Shown piece by piece: positions 34,380 to 45,847 of a stretch of DNA of 64,000 bases; within the stretch, counting starts at the first letter, position 1, and every line of letters begins with the position of its first letter. The stretch spans positions 2,914,001-2,978,000 of the forward strand of contig JAHYIO010000031.1 in assembly GCA_020543525.1 (NCBI GenBank), in the 5' to 3' direction. The DNA is from Coriolopsis trogii (Eukaryota; Basidiomycota; Agaricomycetes; Polyporales; Polyporaceae). The translations under genes were made by a program, and so were the position numbers. The notes beneath the pieces are model-generated. The model did not search any database, had not been told where the DNA came from, and saw only the letters and a program-made list of their open reading frames with translations.

Positions 34380-36956
34380 ATGCCTCCCAAAAAGAAAACG
34401 AAGACCGGCGACGATGGCGCTACAACCTCGCGCTCTACGAGAGCGACTAAAGGACAAGGTCGCAAAGCTGCACCTACGAAGAGATCTGCCGGGGGCAATG
34501 TCCGCGGTCGGCGAGGAGGGTTGCAGGACATGCCGAACATGCCATTGGATGTTTTGTTCGAGGTACGTGTCTGTGCATGTATTAGTACAGCTGTTAGCTA
34601 ATGTGTTTTATGTGCCAGATCTTTGGTTACCTTCATCCTCGCGATCTTCTGAGTTTAGCGCGAACAACTAGGGATTTCAGGGCATTCCTCATGAGTAGGA
34701 AAGCTGCATCGTTCTGGCAGAAATCAAGAAAGCTTATCGAAGATCTCCCTGAAATTCCTGAGGGCCTCAGTGAACCAGCTTATGCTAACCTCATGTTCTC
34801 TAACCATTGTCATGTGAGTGGCTTCGACTGGCAAGTTGTGCTGCATCATGTCTGATGATGACGATGTCGGGAAGAGCTGTCTCAGGAACGGGCCTCTTGT
34901 AACGCCATTTTGGACGTTCTTCGCTCGCTACTGTACCAGATGTAGGGATGAGTGAGTGGCCATATATCGTTCAACTCATCGCCTATACCCACCTCAATTA
35001 GGTTACCGTACGAATGTGGCGCAACCATCAAGAAGATTCTGCTGGACTATCCTGACCTCTCGCCGGCGAACATCATAAGTTACGTATACGTATCAGCGTG
35101 AGTGCTTTGAATTCAAGGCGAAAGTCATGATCCCTGACATCTCGTGACCAGGCGACACAGTACGAAGTACAATAGACTTGAATTGGACGAAGTTAAGCGT
35201 GCTTGGGAGGCACTCACCAACGATGTAGAGAAGAGGAGATTCTTGGAAGACCGACAAGCCTACAAAGGCAAATGTCAGGAGGTATGTCTTCATTCCTTCG
35301 TCACGGCAACCCACTTCCTCACACGCCTCGGGTGTACCATAGTTCGGCAGACAAGCAGCATCATGGTTAGCCAAAGCGAAAGCTAGTGCCGCGGCCGATA
35401 CAGCCCAACTCAAACATGCACGCTTTCAAGCGTGAGTTCCCCACCCACAGTATCTGCTCCAACCGGACTCCTTACATGTGACATCTTTACAGGGTTATAA
35501 GCAGATTACGCCAGGAAGGCTGGGGTGAAGAGTTGGATCTAATGAGCTCGGATTCGCTGAATCACATCTCCACCATGGAAGCCGTTTCGCGTCCTACTGC
35601 ACTGACGGAGAGGGGTAAGTGCTGCGTCAGATTGATTGATATATGCAGGATGTGCTTTCTCGCTGACGCAAACAACGCACAGGCTGGCAAAGCATGAGGG
35701 CAACGGTAGTTGGTTATGTGCAGGATGTCAAGGCTTCCCGACTTGCCAAGGATCGGTTCAAAATCCTCGAGGGCCGTCTCGCTTATCTGAAGTCTTATCT
35801 ATATCGGCATCAACATGAGAAGTTGTTGTCATCGGATTCCGAGCTTACAACATGTCCTGGCTTAGCAGAATGCGTCAAGATGCCTGAGATCCGAGCCATC
35901 ATCCAAGACACGTCCAACACGGTTACGCAAGAGTACATGGCGACAGAGTTTGCAAGGCTCCTGCCGGATGTCTTCACACGTTGGGTAGAAGACCGACGCG
36001 CAGCACTCGTCAAACTCACCCGGGAGGTACTTGCTGACACGCCAGCGGCCAATGTGGATGATCCCCTCGAACTCGCCATTGCGTCCTTTACATGTTGGAT
36101 GTGCCACAAGGTGGGCCACAGGTGGCCCACGATTCTTGACCATCACTGTTTCCGGGTCGAAACTCACGATGCCGACGACGACAAGCTTCTCCGGCGTGCT
36201 CTGTATGCATGCATTGGCACTCGCCGTTCCAACGACCTGCCATACGTGGGCGACAAGTATGCCAAGGTCGACAGTTGGTTGCCCTTGGTCCGCGATGTCA
36301 TCACAGCATGCGGCCGCGATCCCGACACGGTCACGTACGTACAGATGAAAGGATGCGACGTGCGGCTTCGATGCCGTCTCTGCGCGAAGCTGTCGGAGCA
36401 AGAGATATTCGACTGGAAGGCTGCCGTAAGACCCACATACATATCTGCGTATTGTGCTGACATCATATGTGCAGATATGTCACGACCGATCTCACCTAAG
36501 TAATGCCGATGAGACTCCCTTCGCAGGCCGCTGGGAGCCAATCTCCGAAGCGCATACAGCCAGAGTTCGAGAGCTCGAGGGTGCACTGGCGGCGGATACT
36601 TCTGCCAACTCCAAGCACCACCTGGAAGAGTTCCGTTGCACATGGTGCGGTGAGGTATGGCACCATTTGATATCCCTCAAGCATCACTTGTTGGTGTAAG
36701 TGCAACTTCCCTGTACTGTGTTTTCCCGCCGTTGTAGTCCCGACTTCTCACGGACTCGTCTCCCTTGCGCGCGACGCGCACCACCAACAGGCATAACAAG
36801 AAGAACCCGAAGGAAGGCGATGATTACATCTATAAGCGGACATTCAAAGCAGCGGACAACATCAAGATGTATGCAGACTTTCTTGAGTCGGCTCCTGGAC
36901 GTTTTGCACACAAGTCGGCGATAGAGGCAGGGACAGCGTTCTACGCGTCATTCTGA
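34380..36956 (+). CDS. F-box protein with Cys/His-rich C-terminus, intact paralogue
   Basis: Ten exons close in phase to 673 codons: 34380-34562, 34619-34813, 34875-34951, 35002-35097, 35152-35281, 35343-35431, 35493-35614, 35683-36425, 36475-36695, 36791-36956. A basic leader (MPPKKKTKTGDDG) is followed by the F-box: MPLDVLFEIFGYLHPRDLL, then ARTTRDFRAFL, the SKP1-binding region of SCF ubiquitin ligases. Cys pairs follow: YCTRCRDE, CWMCHKVGH, LRCRLCAKL...ICHDRSH and FRCTWCGEVWHH...KHHLLVH. These look like zinc-binding substrate-recognition elements (inference). Probably selects substrates for ubiquitylation; targets unknown. Large F-box families of this kind are typical of Agaricomycetes. 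Confidence 0.88.
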
Positions 36957-37444
36957 GTGGAACGCTTCCTCGCGGCGCGAACACTGCGCACTCACCCAGT
37001 CAGTGGATGACGCGACTGGTGGAAGCGGGCCGATACATATTGGGAACAGCCATTTCGTAGGTGCCTGTCGACAGTATGACGCGGAGGTTGGCGGAATCAG
37101 ACGCATTTTATGAACACAACATGTTTCGTATATCGTACACTCAAGAGATACATACCAATACGCATAAGCTATGTGTGACATTGACCGCACGAGAGCAACA
37201 ACAAAACGATGAAGTGATGCGCGATGTAGGATGCCAAAGATACTAGCAACTGATGTTTGAATAGAGATGACCATAGAGCGACAGGGTAAAGCGTAAGAGA
37301 AAACAGCACTATGGCTGAAAACAAGATCTAGAATGTATCGTAAGAGCGTAGCCAAGCTCGTTGAATCATGAGATATGACAGACTATCGTACGTAGATGAC
37401 GAGACAGAAAGACGAGAAGAGGTATCGTACAGTGATTGCGATGA
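36957..37444. other. Intergenic between convergent genes
   Basis: No supported gene; contains the 3' ends of the F-box gene and RAD21. Confidence 0.5.
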
Positions 37445-39863
37445 TCACAGCCCGAATGCGGAGGCAATCGAGGGCGCAGCAGATCCTTGCCTGCGACCCG
37501 CAACAGAAGGCGCCTGCGACGTCCGGTGGAAGCCGTTCACGGACGAAGGCGCCATGGAACCATGGCGCTGCCGTTCCCAGAGCTTGTCCTTGGCACGCAC
37601 TTCGATGTTCGCAAATGGCTCGGACTGAGTGAGTTTGACACAGTCGCGAGTCCCGAGCACGAGCAGCTCGAAGAAGAACGCAGCTGCGGCTCGACGAGAA
37701 GCCTGCACATCACAGGCATATAAGTCCGTGTTCGACGGAGGAGGTCCTAAAGCAAATTACACACCTTCTGCGCCATGTTGTTGAAGCTTACATATCTGTC
37801 CTCTTCAGGGTTTTCTGCACTGGGCTGCAGTTCCTTCCTGATAAGACCCAACGCCTTCACGGTGTTTTTGCTGTAACCTCTTCCGTCATCGCTTGACTCG
37901 GTATGTGCCTGACTCTGGGCCTGGCTCTGACTTCCGCTCGCCAGAACCCGGTCGTCGAATAGGGCGATGGGGCACGTCGCATCCGCGTGACTCTCGTCGC
38001 CTTCCTCCAGCATAACATCCGGCGGTGGAGTGGAAAGTCGGCTGAGCGCTGACGGGGCAAGGGACTTACTCCGTGCGCGTTCACCTTCCAGACCCAGGAA
38101 TTCGGGCACATCCATCTGGAAGTCTTCCATACCGGGCGCGTTGTCAAACGTGAAGTCCGCACCAGGAGCAACGCTCGCACGTCCGTATATGTCACTGCCC
38201 AGGGCGATACTTGGTGCACGACTGTCCGCACGACGACCTTGTTCGACCTCGTCTTCGTCAACAACGCTACCGTCAACTCGGCGCTTCTTGCTTGGGGGTT
38301 TTTCTGGAGAAGCACCACGACGCTTAGCAGCGCTGAGGTTCGTTATAGGGCGCATGAACATATCAGCGAGTTCAGGTACTAGTCCTGGAGGCGCAGCGTA
38401 GAAGAATGTGCCTTGTGCGGTGGTCTTGGTAGGAAGGAAATGCGCCAATGGGTCGTCACGAATCTCCAGGAGGCGCATAACCAACGACGAGCGGGGAAGA
38501 TATGCGTGTTCGGTGACAATGTCACTCACGTCCTTGGCGACAGCTGCACCCAAGCCTGCATTGCGCCCACGGCCAACGCGCGCACCAGGACCATCTTCGA
38601 GTTCAGTCACGGAGTCGATGATCTGCTTCTTCTCTTTCCGCCTCTTGGCAATTTCTTCAGGTGCAGCTTTGGGCGTAAGCTCAACGTCCGGTGGAGGTGT
38701 CTGGGGCGGCTCTGTGAGAGGCGATGCTACACACCAATGAGTTAGAGTAGCACCCGGATCAACATCAAACACTCACATGCGCGCGAAGGGGTGAGACGCG
38801 GTGTTGGGGCATGTTCGCTCAAGGGCTCGTCGCCAAAGGAGATTCCAAGGTCAACATCCATATCTCCAGCGTCCGGCCCAAACCCTATGTCGAAGGGATG
38901 CTCTGACAACGCCCTACTCCTCACTGACAGCAGATCGAGGTCGTCTCCGTGAGGCGCAATCATGTGAGAATCCAACGACTCTCTGAATGCGCGCGGAGGA
39001 GCTGCGTCTCGTCCTACTTCGACGCTCATGTCGTCATCATCCATACGGGATGGGGATCGTTTAGGGGTCGCAGGACCGTCTCCGAAGTCGAGATTCAAAT
39101 CAATGTCATAGTCTTGGGAGCCAATGCCGTCGGAAGGTCCGAGATCGAAGCCATAGCCACCGTCGTCAAAGTCAAATGGAACGTCGGCATTCCCCAGCGT
39201 AATATCGGCTGCGCGAGCAATGTGCTGACCGCCAGGCTGGATATTGCGACTTTCGAAGTCGGCCGTGTCCCTGCAACGGGATAGGTGTTCACGTTCGGGC
39301 AGGTAGGCAAAGGGACGCACCAGTCAAGATCCGGAAGAAGCGCATCGAGGTCCAAGTTGTTACTTTGCAGCGTGATAGCGTTTTGATTAACTGCAAGTTG
39401 GTCTTCTGTCATGTCGACGACGCCAGGACGGAAGGCCTGTATTGCGACTCGCCTCAGCTTGAGCTTGGGAGAGTAGACCAGGGAGGCTGCTTACCATCTT
39501 GATCTTCAACAATGCCTCATTACAATCGTCCAGCAGATACTTTGTTTTGCGACTGTAGATGCGTACGACACCCAGGAGAAGTTGACCACTCAACCGGAGG
39601 GCCATAACCTCGATTTCCTGATGCATGATAGCATCTTGGAGTGTGTCATTGACTAAGTCACCCATGGGAGCATACTGCTTTACTTACCAACGGATTGCTC
39701 TATGTCCGTTTGTAGTGTCTGTGTCTTGGAGAGTTTGCGCTCCATGTGGGCCGCGAGCCATACCTTGGCCAGTGGCCCGCGGCGAGAGAGAATTGCTTCG
39801 GAATAGAACTGTCGTCGCCGGCATGAGTTTATACCCGCAGAAGTCGGGGACAGAACACACCAT
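37445..39863 (-). CDS. RAD21: Mitotic cohesin kleisin RAD21/SCC1
   Basis: Exons 39861-39863 (ATG only), 39688-39808, 39495-39634, 39321-39436, 38777-39270, 37765-38726 and 37445-37702 join in phase to 697 codons. The N-terminal kleisin domain that binds SMC3 reads [20 protein letters not shown], then [20 protein letters not shown] and [20 protein letters not shown]. The C-terminal winged helix that binds SMC1 reads [20 protein letters not shown] then [14 protein letters not shown]. Two separase-type sites, SVEVGRD (39003-39026) and EVEQGRRAD (38224-38250), match the ExGR consensus. [12 protein letters not shown] and overall length favour RAD21 over meiotic REC8. Divergent from the PPR gene. 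Confidence 0.94.
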
Positions 39864-40114
39864 AGGTATCCAAGAAGAACAGGAGGAGGGAGGGAGCGCG
39901 TCTGTCGGGGCAGCAGAGAGCGGAAGGTGTCGCGACGCGGTGGTTTCGAACAAGACGAGCCATTGCCGTCGGTCATTGACGCCCCCCGCATCCACGTGTC
40001 TGCTTTCCCACGATATCTCATGAAGAGCTCAGATTGGCTGGGCCAGAATTTGTGTGCTCGCTGTTCTCTCCTCCGTGTTCGCCGTCTTGTCCTTCCCGCC
40101 CGTCTCCTGCCTCG
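39864..40114. promoter_or_regulatory. Bidirectional promoter RAD21 / PPR gene
   Basis: 251 bp between the divergent start codons. No Mlu-box-like ACGCGT seen; short GC-rich stretch at its RAD21 side. Confidence 0.45.
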
Positions 40115-42082
40115 ATGCTCGCGTCGTCCTCTCGTCGTGCGCTTGAGAAGGCACAACGTCAACTGGTTAATGTCACGTCCGAGGCGAAAGTCCTGAGGGT
40201 CCGCGCCGCGCCATGTACGCAACCCACACCTCTCGTCCAACACATATGACGCTCACGTCGTCACGTCCCAGGTCAGCTTGAACATCGACGACACGCCTCT
40301 ACTGCCTTCGCCAGGAGCACACCTCGATCGAGGTCCGGCCTTACGCATGGACCATATGAATACGAGAGTGATCACCGCGAACGCGTGGTGCACAGTCCTC
40401 TCGCAAACTACAACATGCGAATGGCAACCCATCTAGACCACAATCGACCGGCGCAGGTTATGGCGTTGGCTAAAGGTATGAAGGACAACGGCATCAAGCC
40501 GGACCGAACAACATACAATTCGTTGCTCCGAGCCTGTGCACTGGAGGGTCTCTACTATGAGGCGCGTGCCATATTCGACGACATGATCAACGTTGGGATA
40601 CAACCCGACCGTCAAAGCTTTCACCATATTATGGAGGTGAGTTGATCACTTGTTTACCTGCGGCCATCATTGGGGTTCGCCTTGCAGACCGACTGTAGTT
40701 AGGTTTCCATCTGGATGCGAGCGTGTCCTCCTCCCATGTGATGAATACCCGAATGCGACGCAATATAGACATGTTTCGGTTGGGCTCAACACTGATCAAT
40801 ACTCCACTAGACACTGTCGGCAAATGAGCAACATGCACTCTTCGAGATCTTGAAGATGATGGAGGAATGGAGTATCCAGCCCAACGAGCGCACATACGAA
40901 ATTATCATCTCAAGATTTGCTGAAAACCAACGACTAGAACTCGCACTCCAATTTCTGGCCAAGATCGGACCGGCCGGTCTCTCACCGACATTGGGCACCG
41001 CGACTGCAGTCATCCTAGCCGCCGCGCGGTTAGGCTACCCCCGTCTTGCTTTAGACCTTGCTGACTCATTCGAGTCAACTTCTGTACGGCGACTGGAAGC
41101 TAATGTCTGGGTGGATCTGCTAGGCAGTTGCGTGTCACAGCTCTATGTGAGCATCCCAGTTCTCATGTCTTCTCGGCGTGGCTGACTGGCGTTCTTAAAG
41201 GCTGATGGCACACGACGAACATGGCACAAGGTGGTGAATGAGTTCAACCTACTACCCGATGAAGGTTGCTGCATTCAAGTCCTGAACACCGCGGCGCGTC
41301 ACGGACTGGCCGATCTCGCGCTTGAGGTCATCGAGGCGCTCAAACGCATTCACATCGTTTGGTGCGAGCACCACGTCGCCCCCGTCATCGAAGCCATGTG
41401 CTTCCACGGCGATCTGAAAGAGGCGTTCATGATGCTCGACTATATGCGCAAGAACGACATCAACCACAACCTCGCCACCGCGCAGCCTATCTTGGAAGTC
41501 ATCAAGAAGGACGCCGATGCGGTCGACGACGCGTGGGCGAAACTCGAGAGCATCAAAGCGGAGGGCCACGACGTCGACGTCGTCGCGCTCAACGTCGTCA
41601 TCCAGGCTGCCGTCCAGATCGGCGACCTCCAGCGCGCCATCGGAACGTACAAGGCCGCGTCGACGCTTGGCGTCACCCCCGACATCGACACGTACAACGT
41701 CCTCCTCTTGGCGTGCATTGGAGCACGCCATCGCCAGCTCGGCGACCGTATCCTTTCGGACATGAAGGAGGCCGGTATCAAGCCTGACCAAACGACGTAC
41801 GTCCACGTCATCCGGCTCTGCTTGACCCAGAGCACGTACGAGGACGCGTTCTTTTACCTGGAAGAAATGAAGGCGCGCGGAATGGTCCCGCCATTGCGCG
41901 TGTACGACACGATCATCCGCAAGCTCGTCGCTGTCGGGGACACGCGGTACAAGCTCGCGCTGGAAGAACTCAAGGAGTGCGGCTACGAAGTCCCCGTCCC
42001 GCTCCAGTCGTTCATCAGCTCGGGCGGTGTACATAGCGGGCCAGAAAAGCTATCGATACCTCCGACGACGGTAGTATTGTAG
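40115..42082 (+). CDS. Pentatricopeptide repeat protein, probably mitochondrial
   Basis: Exons 40115-40214, 40272-40636, 40811-41146 and 41201-42082 join in phase to 560 codons. The N-terminus is basic and Ser/Ala/Arg-rich (MLASSSRRALEKAQRQL, RRHASTAFARSTPRSRSG), fitting a mitochondrial targeting sequence. Then come several 35-residue helical hairpins, for example NGIKPDRTTYNSLLRACA, VGIQPDRQSFHHIME, WSIQPNERTYEIIISRF, LGVTPDIDTYNVLLLACI, AGIKPDQTTYVHVIRLCL and RGMVPPLRVYDTIIRKL. Fungal PPR proteins of this kind bind organelle RNA for processing or translation; the target is not predictable. The first intron (40215-40271) is inferred from frame and splice sites. Confidence 0.9.
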
Positions 42083-42350
42083 AGCGGGACAGGGGACTGA
42101 GGGACGCGAGACTTGGCTGGTCTCACACAGGCATGTGCGTGTTATAGGTATATCGATGCTTATCGTAATCAGCCGCATTCTATGCTATGGCTTGGCTACT
42201 CCCACTCCCTTCGAGCGTGGATGCGCAGTTGGGAGGAAAATCGTACAATCCCGCGAATCATGACAAGCATGTCCCGGTGTACATGTTCGATAGTCCATTG
42301 TTCTCCCCGTGCCAAGCTCACCGTCGATCCCTGTCAGCTTCCCGACAATC

Positions 42351-43267
42351 TCACCGACCGGGTATAGGCACTGGGACGTCCATTTTGCTATCCACGTCAA
42401 GTGCGACGACGAACCGGCTGACGAAGTTGTACGACCCAACGGTCGCTACAGCGTCGACCATCTGCCGGTCGGTCAGGAACGCGTGCAGGCCGTCGAACAC
42501 GCCCTGGGGCACCTTGACGGAGGCGGTCATGAAGTCGGCAAGGAGCATCGCCGCCTTCAGAGGCGCGGTGAGCGTCGATTTTGGCACGTGGAGTACGCCG
42601 AAGGCGGGCGTGAGGCGGATCTCGCGGAGCTGGGCGGTAGTGAGACCCGCGTTGCGTCCTTCCGGCTCGTGCTGCAACCTGTGGGGTACGGGACGTTTGC
42701 AGGTGCGTCTGAGAGTGGACGGTAGTACTTACCAGACATAGGCGGCGTTGTTGAGGGTCCCTGTGCGAAGAATCTGGCGGATGGCGGTGATGTGAGTTGG
42801 TTGGGTGGGCGCACGGGCGAGGGAAAGACGGAGACACTCACGAGGAGCTCACGCATGGCAGCCGGGATGGTGTTGTTGTCGCGAATGACACTGAATAGGT
42901 CGTTCCATCCTGATGCGAGACTGTTGTCCTGGAGCCTGCCAGACAGGGGAGACACCCGGTGAGCAAGAGCTAGTCCGACTGTTATGCTCGGGCACTTACA
43001 GCACACCGTCAAGGTCTAGCAGCCCTCCATGGCGCGCGCGTATGGCATCTGCGATCTAGGTGGAGGTGGCACTGTCAGCGGAGTGTTGCAACGACCGTGC
43101 TGAGGACGACCTACTGGATCTGCGCCCGGGGCGGGGAAGACGTACGGGACGCGTGCGGGCAGGTTATCGTCACGCTTGCTGGGCATGCGACTGGCATCCT
43201 GGCCAAGGACGATGTTCGCGAAGGACGCGAAGACGAGGAAGAGGAATGCAAGTCCTGTTCCGAACAT
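42351..43267 (-). CDS. Secreted carboxymuconolactone-decarboxylase-like protein
   Basis: Exons 43115-43267, 43000-43055, 42842-42935, 42733-42773 and 42351-42678 join in phase to 223 codons. The N-terminus MFGTGLAFLFLVFASFANIV is a signal peptide or membrane anchor. The body matches the AhpD-like/CMD fold family: IADAIRARHGGLLDLDGVLL, SGWNDLFSVIRDNNTIPAAM, RELLILRTGTLNNAAYVWLQ (the CMD core helix), REIRLTPAFGV and ATVGSYNFVSRFVVALDV. The CxxC/His relay of peroxidase-type members is not seen, so it may be a non-redox member. Fungal homologues are annotated as CMD-like without proven substrate. Confidence 0.8.
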
Positions 43268-44051
43268 TGTTGGGGTAGATCGCTGGCAACTGTCGAACTC
43301 TCAAGGCCCGTCTGTCGTGACTTTATACCGCCCGGTGTTCGCGAATCCCCATGGAGAACGCCCGTGTGCGTATGTTGACGGCCATCGTCAAAATTTGTTC
43401 TCAGAGATGGGAAGCGACTCACATCACTGTGCTGCGTGCGATGCTCTGCTTCCGCAGTCTTGGGTTGTTGGAGGGGGTTATTTCCGATGGGGGTACACGC
43501 GCGTACATATGTACCCTGCCTCGGCATGCACTTTGCGCCGACGTCTGTAGTCCCACCGGATCGCCCAGGGCAATCGCCATGGGCTTATTTACTGCTCGTT
43601 CTCAGCATGAGTGTGCCAGTATACCTCGTGTGAGAGTTGTCAATCACACGGTCCTACGAAGGCGCCAGCTTGAAGTAGACTGGCATGTCGATGGATCCTA
43701 TCATGCCGAGGACTCATGTCGAGGCCCTTGAATCCTACGTTCAGACGGACGGGTATGGCTTAAGGGCAGAGCGAGGGTGGCGTTGAGTACTCGAGTTCTT
43801 GCAGGACGGGTGTTGCTGAGAGGGACAGGCGGGTACCCCGTCCCGGCGATCCCGCGGCTCCGTCGTCGGGGCGGGAAGGCGCATCCGTTGCTCACTCTGA
43901 CTCTGTCCATCAACCGACATCATTGCGCGCACTGTACAGCGGCCGACGCACCCCAGACGCACGACACACTCCCAGCTTTTCAGAGCCTCAGTAGGCTCCT
44001 TGCTCGGCCAACACTTCACCAGCCATCGACCCGCGTTATCTCTTCTCAGAT
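43268..44051. promoter_or_regulatory. Divergent intergenic region, CMD-like / R3H-associated gene
   Basis: 784 bp with no supported gene. Both flanking genes start at its edges. Confidence 0.4.
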
Positions 44052-45570
44052 ATGGAGCAGACCGAGCAAGTCGGGCCCACTGGCGTCGCCGCCCCTGCCC
44101 CGGCCTCGATGCCCGCTGCTATCAAGGATAGTGGCCCGGTACCCATGTCTTTCCCCGCCATTCTGCGCAATCCCGGGCTCTCCGATCGCTTCGCGCACCT
44201 CCGAGTGCAGAAGCAAGCCTCCGCATCAGCCCCGGCTGCAGGGAAGAGAAACAGACGGGACGACAAAGAGGGCAAGCGGTGGGTCCGGCGCAAAGAGAAT
44301 GGTGCGTTTTGCCCACCGTGACGCAGTCTTGCTCACAAAGCAGACCTCTGGGATGCGTACCTCTGCCCCTAGCTCGTTTCGCGGGCAACGCGCATATAGT
44401 CGCACCCACCAGGAAGGACTATAGTGTTCCTGCCCCCAGCAGTCGCACGACCTTCCCTGAACCATTGCCCAGCTTCTTATCGCGCAACAACCCCATCCCG
44501 CCCGTTAGCCCTGCTGCTAGTCAGCCTGTCTCTGCCAATGCAGGCAGATTCTCCATGAGTCTGAAGGGCATGCGGCGCGAGCTCCGCAAACATGGGCCTA
44601 GGACAGAACTGCTCGTCAAGGAGGTCGAAGACGAGATCGTTCACTGGCTCACTGCTGGAGGTGTCATCTACTCCCCCGACACTACCACTGAGCTCGCCTT
44701 CCCCGGAACTCCTATCGGTACCTCCGACACCATCCAGGAGGTCTCCCGCACGCCTCTGCAGCTCGTCTGGAGCATAGCCGATGATGCATTCACCCGCTAC
44801 ATTGTCCACTGCTGCGCGCGCTACCATGAAGTGGTTAGCTTCAGTACGTCTTTTGCTCCCTTCTTACCTAGACTTCGGACTGACCTTAGCGCCTGCCGAT
44901 ATCCGTAGGTAAAGAAGACACATCAGGCCAGCGTCTCACATACCTCCTTCGCCCCAATGTCACTCGCCCGACGCACGCAGCAACCGGCAGGACACACTCC
45001 CTTGACACCCCGCCCACGACCGATCTCTCGGAGCTCTCAGCGACCGACTTCGACACCGAGTCCGAGCTCGTCTCCGACCGTGACGCATCCGACGTCGAGA
45101 GTGAGGCTCCCCCGCATGCGCAGGCCCGCCATGGACTCAACTCGATCGTCGAAGTTGACTCCGACGCGTCCGCCCCTGCCTCGCCCGCTCTCGGGCCCGT
45201 ATACGCCTCCCGCGTGCCCGTCGGCCACATGTCCGGGTTTGATTCGGACGGCTGGTCCGTACTTGGCGGGTCCGACGTCGACGCTGAGGCAGAGGGGGAT
45301 CTGTCCGCAGGGGAGGACCTCGCGGACAGCGTCGCGTCGCTCACTCTAGGCGCAGACGTGGAGCGGACTCCGAACGCAGCGGAGGCGCGGAGGAGGCAGG
45401 GCCCGGACGCGCTTCGCTCAAGACTGCTCGAGAGACAGCGGCGGTCTGCGTCTTCGCCTTCGCGCTCGCCTGCACGGAGGGCTCCTCTCCGCCAGCCCCG
45501 TCAGCGGGCGGAGGTGCGGTCGCATGCAGGTGATCGCCGACGGTCGTTATATGACTATTTGTATGCCTAG
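44052..45570 (+). CDS. R3H-associated N-terminal domain protein
   Basis: Exons 44052-44301, 44373-44843 and 44909-45570 join in phase to 460 codons. The KRWVRRKENARFAGNAHIVA block followed by TRKDYSVP matches the R3H-associated N-terminal domain of fungal proteins. RRELRKHGPRTELLVKEVED and EIVHWLTAGGVIYSP lie in the adjacent helical region, followed by LQLVWSIADDAFTRYIVHCC, which may be a degenerate R3H-like nucleic-acid-binding part. The C-terminal 220 residues are acidic then Arg/Ser-rich (RSASSPSRSPARRAPLRQ). Probably binds nucleic acid (inference). Confidence 0.72.
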
Positions 45571-45847
45571 TTAGACAGCGTTGCCTGATCTGTTACTAGT
45601 CTACTGAGAGATAAGCTTGTGGTTCTGGATTTAGGCAGGCATGTACACAATATATATACAACCAGGTTCTGTCAGCGAGGTAGAGGTGCGTAAGATCAGT
45701 ATACGAGTACAAAGTCCGACAGAAATCCAAGAGATCCAGGCGTGACATAGGGTAGTAGCGGGCAAGAGATTGGGGTGGATACATAGTTGGGACATATACA
45801 CGGAACTCTGTCATGGTACGAAGAACACAGGCAGGACATGCCTGGTC

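Noticed and set aside
37445..39863. Assignment of the kleisin as meiotic REC8
   Set aside because: The N-terminal [17 protein letters not shown] block and the C-terminal winged helix fit RAD21/SCC1 better.
41252..42034. 260-codon open frame antisense to the PPR gene
   Set aside because: Shadow of a strongly coding GC-rich exon; no motifs or splice signals, and the PPR frame explains the sequence fully.
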